A stretch of 64,000 nucleotides of DNA from Oceanospirillaceae bacterium (GCA_015665455.1 JADFAD010000002.1:124001-188000), one strand, 5' to 3'. Positions 10,803 to 20,525 are shown, numbered from the stretch's first letter. The notes: a model not told the origin generated them from the letters alone. A program made the numbers and translations.

Positions 10803-11357
10803 ATGCGAATTGAAATGAACGTGGTCAGGCTACAACAATCCATTGGAGGGATTTTTATCGCTCTCTTATGTGCCCCCGTTCTATCAAGCGATCTTCTTGC
10901 CGAACCTCAATATTCTCATTTATACACCGAGAATAACTTGGTTCACCTGACACAAGAAGGCAACCTCAATAGCTTAGAAGTCAGTCAACAGGGGTCACTC
11001 AATACACTCACGGCATCTCAAACGGGTTCGCTTAATAGTATTGAGGCTTTCCAATACGGAGCAAAGAACCTTATCAAAGCTAACCAGATTGGGTATCAAA
11101 ATACAGTAAATGCCACCCAATATGGCTACGACAACGAAATGCAATTAACCCAACAAGGCGTGCAAAATACTATTTATGCCGTTCAGGCGGGAAGTTTAAA
11201 TTACGCAGAAATTTCACAGTCAGGTTACGACAATCTGGCTGTTGTAAAACAGTTTGGCCATGCCAACTCGGTCTCGATAGAGCAGTACGGAACCGGACAT
11301 CAAGCAGCGGTAACTCAATACGGTACCCACCAAACCGCTGTTGTATTGCAATACTAA
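10803..11357 (+). CDS. csgB: Curlin nucleator, CsgB-like
   Basis: A minor curlin subunit expected to nucleate CsgA fibres at the cell surface. It has 184 residues with an N-terminal signal peptide (hydrophobic stretch about 14-30) and then roughly seven curlin repeats of the form Q-x-G-x-x-N-x-hydrophobic (for example LTQEGNLNSLEVSQQGSLN and AVTQYGTHQTAVVLQY). It is placed as csgB because it is shorter, less regular and first in the unit, 28 bp before the major curlin. An alternative start is the ATG four codons in. It is longer than the roughly 150 residues of E. coli CsgB. Confidence 0.9.
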   Translation: MRIEMNVVRLQQSIGGIFIALLCAPVLSSDLLAEPQYSHLYTENNLVHLTQEGNLNSLEVSQQGSLNTLTASQTGSLNSIEAFQYGAKNLIKANQIGYQNTVNATQYGYDNEMQLTQQGVQNTIYAVQAGSLNYAEISQSGYDNLAVVKQFGHANSVSIEQYGTGHQAAVTQYGTHQTAVVLQY

Positions 11358-11385
11358 AAACTATAAATAATCGAGGAAGACAAAA

Positions 11386-12909
11386 ATGAAAAAATTAACG
11401 CCTTTAGCCTTAGCAATTTCATTGGCATCCGGGGCTGCATTTGCAGGGACAGAAAACATTGCAGACGTAGACCAGAATGGTGACGGGAATACAGCAACAA
11501 TCGATCAAGCAGTTTCCAGCCAAGATAACGACGCCTATATTGAGCAAGATGGTGCTCGTAATGAGTCTTCCATAACACAATCCAATACCGCTACGGCGCT
11601 AGCAACCTCTATGCAAGATGGAGAAGACAACACAGCGGAGATCACACAAAAGACTCAGACTGCAGGTTCTTCAGCGGACATCAACACCATCGGAAATGGC
11701 AATGCTGCAACCATCACACAAGAAACATACAACGGAGATGCATTAGCGTCCATTGAACAGCTAGGCGACGGCAGCCAAGCAACCATAGAGCAAAACAATG
11801 GTGATCAAGCAATCTCCAGCATTTATCAGGAAGGTAATGGTAATTCGGCTACCATTGATAACTACATTTCAGACTTTGCCAATGCCTCTATAGAACAGAC
11901 ATCAGGTAACAGCAATACAGCATTGATTGACCAACATAATTCAGACGGCACCACTGCAGAAATCAGACAAGGTTTAGGCGACGCGAATGACGCGTCAATC
12001 AAACAAAATACGGGTTCATATATGTATGGCCCAGAAGGCACCTTTGCAAGCGTTGACCAAGAAGGTAACGCGAACATCGCTTTAATTGAGCAAGGTAACT
12101 TAGCCAACGTTGCCACCATCGAACAATACGGTGATGCAAATATGGCAACCATTAATCAAAATGCCTCTGACGATTCAGAAGCTACGATTGTTCAATTAGA
12201 CGCTAGTAACACGGCAACCGTGACACAAAGCGGCACGCAACAAAGCGCTTTCATTGAACAAGAAGTAGAAGGTAACTCCGCTACAGTCACCCAAAACGAT
12301 AACAACAACATCGCAGAAGTTTATCAAAGCGGAACAACAAACACGGCGACTGTAGATCAATCGAACGCAGATAACTACGCGGAAGTTGATCAAGACGGTA
12401 ATGAAAATACCGCCACAATTGACCAGACAGCGTCCATTGCTGGTACTGCATCTGCAACCGTTAATTCAGGTAACAATAATACAGCAACCATCACCCAGTC
12501 TGGCTTAGAAAACGATGCTGCAATCGTCAACTACGGCAGCGGTGCAAATGCTGATATCACTCAAACCGGCGAAAGCAACGAAGCTTGGGGAGGTACTTGG
12601 GGTACCGACACCATGTTAACGATTACTCAAACGGGCGATAACAACTACGCTTATGGCGATTCTTCAAGCAATCTGTCCGACGTAGATATTTCTCAGCTAG
12701 GTAATGAAAACTCAGCAAATGTTGAGTCTTGGTGGGGAGAGCAAAACGACATTGACGTAGTGCAGCAAGGTAACAACCTAACAGCCACTGTTTATAGCAA
12801 TGGAGATTTCAACCAAGTTTCTGTTAACCAGTTTGAGTCATCCAATCAAGCGTCTGTTAATCAATACGGAAATGGTAATGTAGCAACCATCACTCAAGGT
12901 CAGCTATAA
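11386..12909 (+). CDS. csgA: Very long major curlin, CsgA-like
   Basis: The major amyloid subunit of extracellular curli. The 507-residue precursor begins with a classic signal peptide (cleavage after GAAFA) and then consists almost entirely of about 20 imperfect curlin repeats of 19-25 residues, such as ADVDQNGDGNTATIDQ, ATIEQYGDANMATINQ and VSVNQFESSNQASVNQ. Each should form one strand-turn-strand rung of a beta-solenoid. E. coli CsgA has five repeats in 151 residues, so this is roughly four times larger. It is rich in Asn, Gln, Thr and Asp, with no Cys. GAGGAAG precedes ATG 11386. Two repeats near residues 395-445 carry Trp-rich inserts. Confidence 0.92.
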   Translation: MKKLTPLALAISLASGAAFAGTENIADVDQNGDGNTATIDQAVSSQDNDAYIEQDGARNESSITQSNTATALATSMQDGEDNTAEITQKTQTAGSSADINTIGNGNAATITQETYNGDALASIEQLGDGSQATIEQNNGDQAISSIYQEGNGNSATIDNYISDFANASIEQTSGNSNTALIDQHNSDGTTAEIRQGLGDANDASIKQNTGSYMYGPEGTFASVDQEGNANIALIEQGNLANVATIEQYGDANMATINQNASDDSEATIVQLDASNTATVTQSGTQQSAFIEQEVEGNSATVTQNDNNNIAEVYQSGTTNTATVDQSNADNYAEVDQDGNENTATIDQTASIAGTASATVNSGNNNTATITQSGLENDAAIVNYGSGANADITQTGESNEAWGGTWGTDTMLTITQTGDNNYAYGDSSSNLSDVDISQLGNENSANVESWWGEQNDIDVVQQGNNLTATVYSNGDFNQVSVNQFESSNQASVNQYGNGNVATITQGQL

Positions 12910-12930
12910 GCATCATTGATGTACTAAATT

Positions 12931-12957
12931 CGCCGCTCTTATAGAGCGGCGTTCTTA
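12931..12957 (+). terminator. Terminator after csgA
   Basis: CGCCGCTCT and AGAGCGGCG form a 9-bp stem with a TAT loop, followed by TTCTTATT. It lies between csgA and the CsgC-like gene, so the latter is probably expressed separately or by readthrough. Confidence 0.75.
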
Positions 12958-13056
12958 TTAATTAGACTGTTATACCGACAAATAAACGTTCTAACGCTTA
13001 TACGCAGAGTGGAACACTTCCTATAACCAAGCGATCAGAGCGAAAGGATAACGCCG

Positions 13057-13410
13057 ATGAGACCACATCTTTTATATGCGCTCTTACTGGGTATGACGAA
13101 TATGGCAACTGCAAACACCATGACGGTTGATTTTAATGCCCACCAGCAGAATCAACTCTTAACCATATCGCCATCTGCAAGTTGTAACTGCATAGGATCT
13201 TACTTCTATAAACTCAGCGCAAAAAAAGTCAGTGCGTCCGGTACAAGTATCACAAATCAATCCGGGCGGTTTATCATTTCATCCCAAAAACCAACCCCGC
13301 TTTCAACACTGTCATTCAACCTTTCAAGCGATACTACGTATAGTCTAAGTTTGACCATTACAAATATTAATGGCGTAGAAATCACCGCAAAAACCCTGTC
13401 CTACCCATAG
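13057..13410 (+). CDS. csgC: Curli assembly inhibitor CsgC-like protein
   Basis: A 117-residue exported protein with a signal peptide (about 1-20, ending ATA). The mature part carries a Cys-x-Cys pair in SASCNCIGSYFYKLS, matching the SCLC pair of E. coli CsgC, followed by a similar beta-rich tail (LSTLSFNLSSDTTYSLSLTI). E. coli CsgC is a small Ig-fold periplasmic chaperone that blocks premature curlin amyloid formation. Motif, size, export signal and position next to csgA all agree. AAAGGA precedes ATG 13057. Full homology should be confirmed by profile search because the identity is low. Confidence 0.75.
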   Translation: MRPHLLYALLLGMTNMATANTMTVDFNAHQQNQLLTISPSASCNCIGSYFYKLSAKKVSASGTSITNQSGRFIISSQKPTPLSTLSFNLSSDTTYSLSLTITNINGVEITAKTLSYP

Positions 13411-13551
13411 CTTCCGTTATGCCTCAAACAAACAACCGATGAGCCTTTCTTATATTTCCACCGTTCGCTTATACCCTATCGTTTCACTAAAGCTTTTCTT
13501 CACTCTTCGAATCCGCGATAATTCAGGGCAAAATAGTCTCTTGGACAAGCT

Positions 13552-15039
13552 ATGAAATACAATGACTTGCGTGATTTCATTAAAGCGTTAGAAAAATCCG
13601 GTGATTTAGTACGTGTTTCCACTGAGGTTGACCCTCATCTGGAAATGACGGAAATCTGTGATCGCACACTACGTGCTGGCGGCCCAGCCATTCTGTTCGA
13701 AAACCCGAAAGGGTATAACATGCCTGTATTAGCCAATCTATTCGGCACGCCAGAGCGCGTTGCCCAAGGCATGGGACAAAGTAAAGTTTCAGCCCTACGA
13801 GAAGTGGGCGAGCTGTTGGCCTTTCTTAAAGAACCAGAGCCACCTAAAGGGTTAAAAGACGCATGGTCCAAGCTGCCACTATTTAAGCAAGTGCTTAAAA
13901 TGGGGCCAAAAGTTGTTTCAAAAGCCCCGTGCCAAGAAATTGTTATTGAAGGGGATGATGTAGACCTTAATACAATCCCGATTCAAACATGTTGGCCTGG
14001 CGATGCTGCGCCCCTAATTACTTGGCCGTTGGTCATTACCAGAGGGCCACATAAAGAACGTCAAAATTTGGGCATTTATCGTCAACAATTGATCGGTAAA
14101 AATAAACTGATCATGCGCTGGTTATCTCACCGGGGTGGAGCACTGGATTTCCGTGAGTGGCAAGAAACTCACCCTGGAGAACCGTTCCCTGTATCCGTAG
14201 CCTTGGGTGCCGACCCTGCGACCATTCTTGGTGCAGTTACCCCTGTGCCCGATACATTATCAGAATATGCTTTCGCAGGTTTACTACGTGGCAGTAAGAC
14301 CGAATTAATCAAAAGTATTGGCAACGATTTGCAAGTCCCTGCCAGTGCTGAAATTGTTCTTGAAGGGTTTATTTACCCTGATGAGATGGCCGATGAAGGG
14401 CCTTATGGCGATCACACCGGTTACTATAATGAAGTGGATCAGTTCCCTGTATTTACGGTGGAACGCATCACTCATCGGAAGAACCCTATCTATCACAGCA
14501 CTTACACGGGCCGCCCGCCTGATGAACCCGCCGTACTTGGTGTTGCACTGAACGAAGTATTTGTTCCCATTTTTCAGAAACAATTTCCTGAAGTGGAGGA
14601 TTTCTATTTACCACCAGAAGGGTGCTCTTATCGTTTAGCAGTTGTGACAATTAAGAAACAATACGCCGGACATGCCAAACGTATCATGTTGGGTGTTTGG
14701 TCCTTTTTACGTCAATTCATGTACACCAAGTTTGTGATTGTGTGTGATGACGATGTAAATGCTCGTGACTGGAATGACGTTATTTGGGCAATGACGACCC
14801 GAATGGACCCATCGCGCGATACCGTCATGATCGATAACACACCCATTGATTATCTCGACTTCGCCTCACCGGTTTCAGGTTTAGGGTCCAAAATAGGCTT
14901 TGACGCAACCAATAAGTGGCCCGGAGAAACAACACGCGAATGGGGAAGACCCATAGAAAAAGACCCTGCGGTTGTTAATCGTATTGATGAGATCTGGGAC
15001 AGCCTAGGCATCAAGCTGAAAGATAAAAAACCGTTCTAA
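13552..15039 (+). CDS. ubiD: 4-hydroxy-3-polyprenylbenzoate decarboxylase UbiD
   Basis: The prenylated-FMN-dependent decarboxylase of ubiquinone synthesis. It has 495 residues (E. coli 497), starts [20 protein letters not shown] and contains the conserved [27 protein letters not shown] and [13 protein letters not shown] segments of the prFMN and metal-binding region. It needs UbiX for its cofactor; no ubiX is in this window. The reductase gene starts two bases after its stop, so the two are translationally linked. Confidence 0.97.
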   Translation: MKYNDLRDFIKALEKSGDLVRVSTEVDPHLEMTEICDRTLRAGGPAILFENPKGYNMPVLANLFGTPERVAQGMGQSKVSALREVGELLAFLKEPEPPKGLKDAWSKLPLFKQVLKMGPKVVSKAPCQEIVIEGDDVDLNTIPIQTCWPGDAAPLITWPLVITRGPHKERQNLGIYRQQLIGKNKLIMRWLSHRGGALDFREWQETHPGEPFPVSVALGADPATILGAVTPVPDTLSEYAFAGLLRGSKTELIKSIGNDLQVPASAEIVLEGFIYPDEMADEGPYGDHTGYYNEVDQFPVFTVERITHRKNPIYHSTYTGRPPDEPAVLGVALNEVFVPIFQKQFPEVEDFYLPPEGCSYRLAVVTIKKQYAGHAKRIMLGVWSFLRQFMYTKFVIVCDDDVNARDWNDVIWAMTTRMDPSRDTVMIDNTPIDYLDFASPVSGLGSKIGFDATNKWPGETTREWGRPIEKDPAVVNRIDEIWDSLGIKLKDKKPF

Positions 15040-15041
15040 TA

Positions 15042-16055
15042 ATGAATCACCGAATTACAACCGAAAACGGCAAACAATTTGTTTGCCGCACAGATCAAAC
15101 ACTCCTTGATGCAGCGTTAGAACAACACTGCTTTATACCTCAAGGGTGCACAAACGGCGTTTGTGAGGTTTGTTACGGTGACTTGATACAAGGCTCTATA
15201 CAGCTGAATACTGGTGAAGTGTTAACCGCACCACCAATACAAGAAAACGTCTTATACTGTATAGCAAAGCCTCTCACTGATTTACATGTAGGCATTAAGG
15301 CCTTTAGAGGCCCTGGAGAATTTAAATTGCAAACCATCGCGTGCCAGATCGAACAAGTACAACCACTTAATTACGATACATTCGGTGTTCGACTATTAGC
15401 ACCTGCGGGGAAACAACCTGAGTTTCACGCAGGACAATATCTCGAACTATTGCCAGAGGATGGTAACAGTTATCCATTTACCATTGCTTGTGCACCTCAA
15501 GGCAGAGTAATAGAGCTTCACATTCAAGTTCATAGTGGCAATGAAAGCGCTAAATACATCATTGAGCAGCTCCAACAGCAGCTGACTATGCGAGTAAAAA
15601 TGCCAATGGGGAATTGCTTTCTACCCATTGAACGCAACGATTTGAAACAAGATGTTCTGCTCATTGCTGCCGGTACAGGCTTTGCTCAAATGAAAAGCAT
15701 CATCGAAGCCATTTCAAATGATGCATCAAATGCGACAGCAAAACCAAAGCTTCATTTATTCTGGGTCGGCAAGACACCGGAGGATCTTTACTCCAACGAG
15801 CAAGCGCAAACTTGGCAAGAACAGGGACTCATTCAATACTACCCAATCGTAAGAGACACCAATCAAGGTTGGGACGGGTACAGTGGTTTAATCGAAAATT
15901 TAATTCTTGAGCGCTTCACTGAACTGAAACAATGCTCAGCTTTTTTCTGTGGTTCCCCTAACTTTGTTTACGGCATTCTGGATGCGTTAACCAATGATGG
16001 TCTCGATCAGAAAAACTGCTTTTCAGATGTCTTTGATTACGCGCCAAGAAGCTAA
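15042..16055 (+). CDS. Ferredoxin-flavin reductase fusion (Fre-like)
   Basis: A 337-residue protein with an N-terminal plant-type [2Fe-2S] ferredoxin domain (Cys36, Cys41, Cys44 and Cys73, pattern C-x4-C-x2-C-x28-C) joined to a ferredoxin-NADP reductase module: a flavin-binding barrel (SYPFTIACAP) and an NAD(P)-binding lobe (LLIAAGTGFAQMKSII). In E. coli the stand-alone flavin reductase fre follows ubiD in the same place. The usual Arg of the flavin motif R-x-[YF]-[ST] is Tyr here. It probably moves electrons from NAD(P)H to an unidentified acceptor; a role with UbiD is only inferred from the operon. Confidence 0.85.
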   Translation: MNHRITTENGKQFVCRTDQTLLDAALEQHCFIPQGCTNGVCEVCYGDLIQGSIQLNTGEVLTAPPIQENVLYCIAKPLTDLHVGIKAFRGPGEFKLQTIACQIEQVQPLNYDTFGVRLLAPAGKQPEFHAGQYLELLPEDGNSYPFTIACAPQGRVIELHIQVHSGNESAKYIIEQLQQQLTMRVKMPMGNCFLPIERNDLKQDVLLIAAGTGFAQMKSIIEAISNDASNATAKPKLHLFWVGKTPEDLYSNEQAQTWQEQGLIQYYPIVRDTNQGWDGYSGLIENLILERFTELKQCSAFFCGSPNFVYGILDALTNDGLDQKNCFSDVFDYAPRS

Positions 16056-16085
16056 TCAACCCGCATTTTCTTGACGAAATATACA

Positions 16086-16113
16086 AGATTTAGCACCTTT
16101 TGGTGCTAAATCT
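16086..16113 (+). terminator. Perfect hairpin after ubiD operon
   Basis: AGATTTAGCACC and GGTGCTAAATCT form a perfect 12-bp stem with a TTTT loop, 30 bp after the reductase stop. The following sequence is C/T mixed rather than a T-tract, so it may end or stabilise the transcript. Confidence 0.5.
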
Positions 16114-16260
16114 TCCCATCCTTCCCACGTACATTCAATTAAATATCACCCTTTATCAATCGAATACTATATTTATGTGACATTTTGATTGTATTTATTT
16201 TACACTTCGCGCCGAATAAAACTCACAGCTCTATCCCCTATTAACCACGAGAGTTCTTTT

Positions 16261-17844
16261 ATGGAATTGAAAAACCTAAACCAACTCGAAAAAGCTACAA
16301 GTTCCTCGCAAACCGAATTGGTTCGCATGGGAATCTGCCTACTGTTTATAGCAGGCATCATTCTGTACACATCTGTTCAAATGCAAGGCATTGAACAAGG
16401 TTACATGCTTATCATTGCAGCCATGATCGGTGGCTATATGGCCATCAACATCGGTGCAAACGATGTTGCTAACAATGTTGGCCCTGCCGTTGGCTCAAAA
16501 GCATTAACGCTAACTGGCGCGCTATTAATTGCTGCATTTTTTGAAGCCGCCGGAGCAATCATTGCCGGTGGTGACGTAGTAGGTACCATTAAAAAGGGGA
16601 TTATTGATCCAGGTGCGATTTCAGACACCGATGTGTTCATCTGGTTGATGATGGCAGCGTTATTAGCGGGTGCGATTTGGCTAAACCTTGCAACATACCT
16701 TGGTGCGCCGGTATCAACGACACATTCAATCGTTGGTGGTGTATTGGGTGCAGGCATCGCAGCCGGTGGTTTCGGTATTGCCAATTGGGGCAAGATGGGT
16801 GCAATTGCAGCGAGTTGGGTGATCTCTCCTGTTCTAGGCGGCTTAATTGCGGCTTTATTCTTATACATCATTAAACGAACGGTCATGACAAACAGTGACA
16901 TGCTAAAAGCGGCGAAACGCGTTGTGCCACTTTTAATCATGATCATGGTTTGGGCGTTCTCTACTTACCTAATCATGAAAGGCCTTAAAAAGATTTGGAA
17001 GCCCGGCATTGAGATTGCCACGCTAACAGGTCTAGCAATCGCGATCGGCTCTTGGTTTCTTACCAGCCCTATGGTGAGTAAAAAATCAGACGCAATCAAA
17101 GCGAATAACATCCTTGAAGAAAAAGAAGGCGTTAACAGCCTGTTTACAGTTCCTTTAATCATTGCTGCTGCATTGTTGAGTTTTGCTCATGGCGCAAACG
17201 ATGTTGCTAACGCGATTGGTCCTTTGGCAGCGATTAACGAAGCCATTCTCAGCGACGGCATTGTGACCAAAGCCTCCATTCCGCTTTGGGTTATGTTGGT
17301 TGGTGCGCTCGGTATTGCCATCGGTTTGATTCTATTCGGCCCTAAGTTAATTCGTACTGTAGGTACTGAAATTACTGAGCTGGATAAAACACGAGCATTC
17401 TGTGTTGCCATGGCTGCGGCAATTACTGTAATCATTGCCTCTCAACTGGGTTTACCTGTGAGTTCAACTCACATTGCGGTTGGCGGTGTATTCGGCGTAG
17501 GTTTCTTACGTGAATATTTAAAAACAAGTTACGCTAGCCAATTGCACACCATTGCCGACAAACACGACGGTAGTGAACGTGAGCAAATTGAAAAATACCT
17601 AGCTAACTTTAAAAATGCGTCCGTTGAAGAAATGGCTCGTATGTTAAAGCAGCTTAAAAAGCGTGAAGCTGATGTGTTCCTAAGCAAAAGCGAGCGTAAG
17701 CGCCTTAAACGAGTTTATAAAGACGAACTTGTTAAGCGTTCAGCATTAATGAAGATTGCAGCTGCTTGGATTATTACGGTACCAGCTTCTGGTTTATTAG
17801 CCGCTCTAATTTTCTTTACTATCCGAGGAATAATGGCGAGTTAA
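16261..17844 (+). CDS. PiT family inorganic phosphate transporter
   Basis: A 527-residue inner-membrane low-affinity phosphate (metal-phosphate) symporter with about ten to twelve hydrophobic segments. Both inverted-repeat signatures are visible: GANDVANNVGPAVGSKAL in the N-half and HGANDVANAIGPLAAI in the C-half, with the paired PVSTTHSIVGGV and PVSSTHIAVGGV loops. A long charged cytoplasmic loop precedes the last helix (about residues 420-495). ATG 16261 follows a GAG-containing site; an upstream TTG would add 24 unlikely residues. In E. coli terms it is PitA-like. Confidence 0.93.
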   Translation: MELKNLNQLEKATSSSQTELVRMGICLLFIAGIILYTSVQMQGIEQGYMLIIAAMIGGYMAINIGANDVANNVGPAVGSKALTLTGALLIAAFFEAAGAIIAGGDVVGTIKKGIIDPGAISDTDVFIWLMMAALLAGAIWLNLATYLGAPVSTTHSIVGGVLGAGIAAGGFGIANWGKMGAIAASWVISPVLGGLIAALFLYIIKRTVMTNSDMLKAAKRVVPLLIMIMVWAFSTYLIMKGLKKIWKPGIEIATLTGLAIAIGSWFLTSPMVSKKSDAIKANNILEEKEGVNSLFTVPLIIAAALLSFAHGANDVANAIGPLAAINEAILSDGIVTKASIPLWVMLVGALGIAIGLILFGPKLIRTVGTEITELDKTRAFCVAMAAAITVIIASQLGLPVSSTHIAVGGVFGVGFLREYLKTSYASQLHTIADKHDGSEREQIEKYLANFKNASVEEMARMLKQLKKREADVFLSKSERKRLKRVYKDELVKRSALMKIAAAWIITVPASGLLAALIFFTIRGIMAS

Positions 17845-17864
17845 CCACTGTTCTTCTGAAGAAT

Positions 17865-17895
17865 AAAAAAGGCCGACATCATGTCGGCCTTTTTT
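17865..17895. terminator. Bidirectional terminator, pit/hemY
   Basis: AAAAAAGGCCGACAT and ATGTCGGCCTTTTTT form a near-perfect stem with A- and T-runs on both sides between the convergent transporter and hemY. Confidence 0.9.
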
Positions 17896-17991
17896 ATGGG
17901 ATTATCTTTTATGAGGTATCCCTTCGTTTTAAATCATCTCACAACCATACATCACAACCTCTTCGATCCTTCAAAACCTGTTATTAATGGT

Positions 17992-19269
17992 TTATAACTC
18001 AGGATCAAACTCAAACTCACCAACACCACTTCTTGGCTTAGGCATTGGAAGATCAGGTAATCCATCGGTCATCATAGAAACAGCCTGAGTGAAGTACTCA
18101 TTGGATTTCTCATATTCGCCTAGATGCCCAAGTAATCGACACATTTCCCCATAGATTTCGGCATTTTTATCCAATCGTAAGCTTATCTCGAAGTACTCAC
18201 GCGCTTTACCCCACAGTTGGTTCGCAAGACATAAACGACCAAGGGTTAGCATTAAGACGGCACTATGAGGCCTATCTTGCAACCACCGCTCCGCTTCAAG
18301 TAACTGACGCGCAACATCATCGCCTTTAATCACGCCATAGAGGTATACCAACTTATCGACCCACTCCTCATACAGGAAGTGACGAATAACGCGTTCTGCC
18401 TGAGCGTCTTGATCCACCTGTCGCAGAAAACTGATGTATTGAATAACCATCCTTGAGTCCGACTGCATGCTGTAAGGCAAGGATTTCCAAAACTTTAAAA
18501 GCTCTTTATAAGCTTCTTCTTTATCCGTTGATTCACCCAACGCCTGCATTTTGTCCGTTAGGAATGACTTAGTTATTTTCCGTTCTAGGGTTGCAAGTTC
18601 TTTCTCTGAAAGCGCCTTTCGTTTCTTCAATTCAGGTAAAAGGTTTTTCAAGTGAACCCAATCTTTAAGCCTCAAGTAGGCCATGCTTTGCAGCTTCAAT
18701 AAATAACGATGTGTTGGGGCCATCTCGCGAGCACGAACCAAAGTAGCCAAAGCTTGCTCATACATGCCTCGATCCAGCTGTATTTGAGCCTGTGTTAGGT
18801 AAATTGCCAATTCGTGCTTTGGGCATTCGGTCAACGCCGTCGCCAACAAAGAATCTGACTCGTCTTGCTTGCCTTGTTCTTGAGCGGCACGCGCCATCAC
18901 TAAATAATGGATGATTCGATGTTTTGAGTCTTTTAAGCTGCCTTTGAGTAACTTCTCTGTTTGTGTCCAATTGCCTTGGGTAAACTCAACCAAACCTTCC
19001 ATAGCATTAAACAAAGCGCGCTTTCTTACGCGTTCTTTTTGCCAAAACTTAAGAGATTTAGGCGCAGCAACCAAGGTATTAAACAAACGGATCACAAAAT
19101 AGAATGTACTCAATGCAAGCAGGCTGACTAATGCAGCAAACCAAAAACTGGTCTCAAATGTATGCCCCCAGATGCTAACTAGGACATAACCCTTATCCTG
19201 ACCCGCAAAAAAAGCAAAGCTACCACCAATTAACAGAGCAGTAACTAATAATAATACGATGCCTCTCAT
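17992..19269 (-). CDS. hemY: HemY-like TPR membrane protein
   Basis: A 425-residue inner-membrane protein with two N-terminal transmembrane segments (about 2-22 and 42-64) followed by TPR-like helical repeats. This is the gammaproteobacterial HemY, which is not the protoporphyrinogen oxidase of the same name in Bacillus; its exact role in late heme synthesis or coproporphyrin handling is unclear. Its ATG overlaps the hemX stop by one base (TGATG), so the two are translationally coupled. It is the last gene of algZ-algR-hemC-hemD-hemX-hemY. Confidence 0.93.
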   Translation of the reverse strand: MRGIVLLLVTALLIGGSFAFFAGQDKGYVLVSIWGHTFETSFWFAALVSLLALSTFYFVIRLFNTLVAAPKSLKFWQKERVRKRALFNAMEGLVEFTQGNWTQTEKLLKGSLKDSKHRIIHYLVMARAAQEQGKQDESDSLLATALTECPKHELAIYLTQAQIQLDRGMYEQALATLVRAREMAPTHRYLLKLQSMAYLRLKDWVHLKNLLPELKKRKALSEKELATLERKITKSFLTDKMQALGESTDKEEAYKELLKFWKSLPYSMQSDSRMVIQYISFLRQVDQDAQAERVIRHFLYEEWVDKLVYLYGVIKGDDVARQLLEAERWLQDRPHSAVLMLTLGRLCLANQLWGKAREYFEISLRLDKNAEIYGEMCRLLGHLGEYEKSNEYFTQAVSMMTDGLPDLPMPKPRSGVGEFEFDPEL

Positions 19270-20525
19270 CAGTTACTTCCCTGCTGTTTCGCTGCGCCGG
19301 GTTCAACAAGTTTGCGCACCACAGCGTCTCTCATGGATTGCTGAATCTCTTCTAGATAGACTTGTAGTGCTTGATGTGAGCCCGAAATATCGACGTCCGA
19401 GAGCACAATCTTAGCTTGCCTCAGTTTTGAAATCTCTTCGATGAACGCTTTACTTTGAGGTCGACCTAAATAGGCACGTTCAACAATGCTCTGCGCTTGC
19501 AACAATGCCGTATCATATACCGCTTGGTTCCCAGCCATCAGGGCTTGCTGAGCATGCATAAGGCGTAAGATCAGCATGTTATTAAATTGGCCTCGCGTCT
19601 CTGAATTAAGCCAATTCATCGAAGGCTTTACATCCGTGGAAGTATGACGAAAGAAATCTTTAAACTTATACAACAACCAATCAACAAAGCTATCAGAAAT
19701 GCCCTCAGGAACAGCGCTTTCAAAGACTTCAAATTCAGGCTGAGCAGGCTGCAGCGTTGGTATCTCTTGAATCATGCTATCCAGCGACAAATACAAACCA
19801 CTTTGATCCACGGCGTTCGATGAATTCAAAAGCAATAAATCTTTACTCACCTGTTTACGAACGTTGAGTAATTTAGGGTCGTCCAGAAGCGTTAAGTATT
19901 CGTCAGCCGTCACAAGCGTAGCTCTGGCACCCTCTAAATCACCATCAAGTTGCAAGCGTTGCGAAGCAAGTTTTAACAAATACTCCAATCGGGCAACTTC
20001 CCAATCTTGCCTACGAATGCCGGTCAAACTCGCCAATTGCTCGGACACAAACACCAATTGATTCTTTTGGGTCGACTGTTGATCTTCAATGCGAGTCAAT
20101 TCAGAGTGTGATGACGCTTGCTTCTTACCAATGGCATCGAGTGTCGCCAGCGTTGTATCACTTTTTGAATTCAGAGCGTTTTGAGCGAATTTCAGATTAT
20201 TGACAGTATTTGAAAGCAAAGTCGTTTGTAAATACAAGAAATAAGACCCCGCCATTAGGGCCGCCACCAGCCCCCATAACACAAAGGTCATGAGCAAGCG
20301 GCTTTTAGAATTGGCGTGTTCTTTTGAAGATGCTTTTATTTTGGGCTGAACCTCGGACGACTTTTTAACGTTTAAGGACGATTCTTTAGAGGTGCCCACC
20401 GCTGATCCAGAATTATCACTCGTAGACGCTGTTGAAGTGTTGGAGCCATCGCTTGCAGGAGATACATTCTCAGCGTTCTCAGGTTCTGCCTTATTTTGTT
20501 TATCCTGTTCATCTGAACCTTGCAT
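19269..20525 (-). CDS. hemX: HemX family membrane protein
   Basis: A 418-residue protein often labelled uroporphyrinogen-III C-methyltransferase, although it has none of that enzyme's motifs. A low-complexity Ser/Glu/Asn-rich cytoplasmic N-terminus (1-80) precedes one transmembrane helix (about 81-101, LLMTFVLWGLVAALMAGSYF), then a coiled coil and the HemX domain with VARLEYLLKLASQRLQLDGD. It lies between hemD and hemY and overlaps hemY by one base. A scaffold role for heme enzymes is possible but unproved. Confidence 0.93.
   Translation of the reverse strand: MQGSDEQDKQNKAEPENAENVSPASDGSNTSTASTSDNSGSAVGTSKESSLNVKKSSEVQPKIKASSKEHANSKSRLLMTFVLWGLVAALMAGSYFLYLQTTLLSNTVNNLKFAQNALNSKSDTTLATLDAIGKKQASSHSELTRIEDQQSTQKNQLVFVSEQLASLTGIRRQDWEVARLEYLLKLASQRLQLDGDLEGARATLVTADEYLTLLDDPKLLNVRKQVSKDLLLLNSSNAVDQSGLYLSLDSMIQEIPTLQPAQPEFEVFESAVPEGISDSFVDWLLYKFKDFFRHTSTDVKPSMNWLNSETRGQFNNMLILRLMHAQQALMAGNQAVYDTALLQAQSIVERAYLGRPQSKAFIEEISKLRQAKIVLSDVDISGSHQALQVYLEEIQQSMRDAVVRKLVEPGAAKQQGSN

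Noticed and set aside
16434-16946. Long minus-strand frame inside the PiT transporter gene
   Set aside because: Antisense to a strongly conserved membrane gene; its composition simply mirrors the transporter codons.
19269-20525. hemX as a uroporphyrinogen-III methyltransferase
   Set aside because: The protein has no methyltransferase motif; the common label comes from an old annotation.
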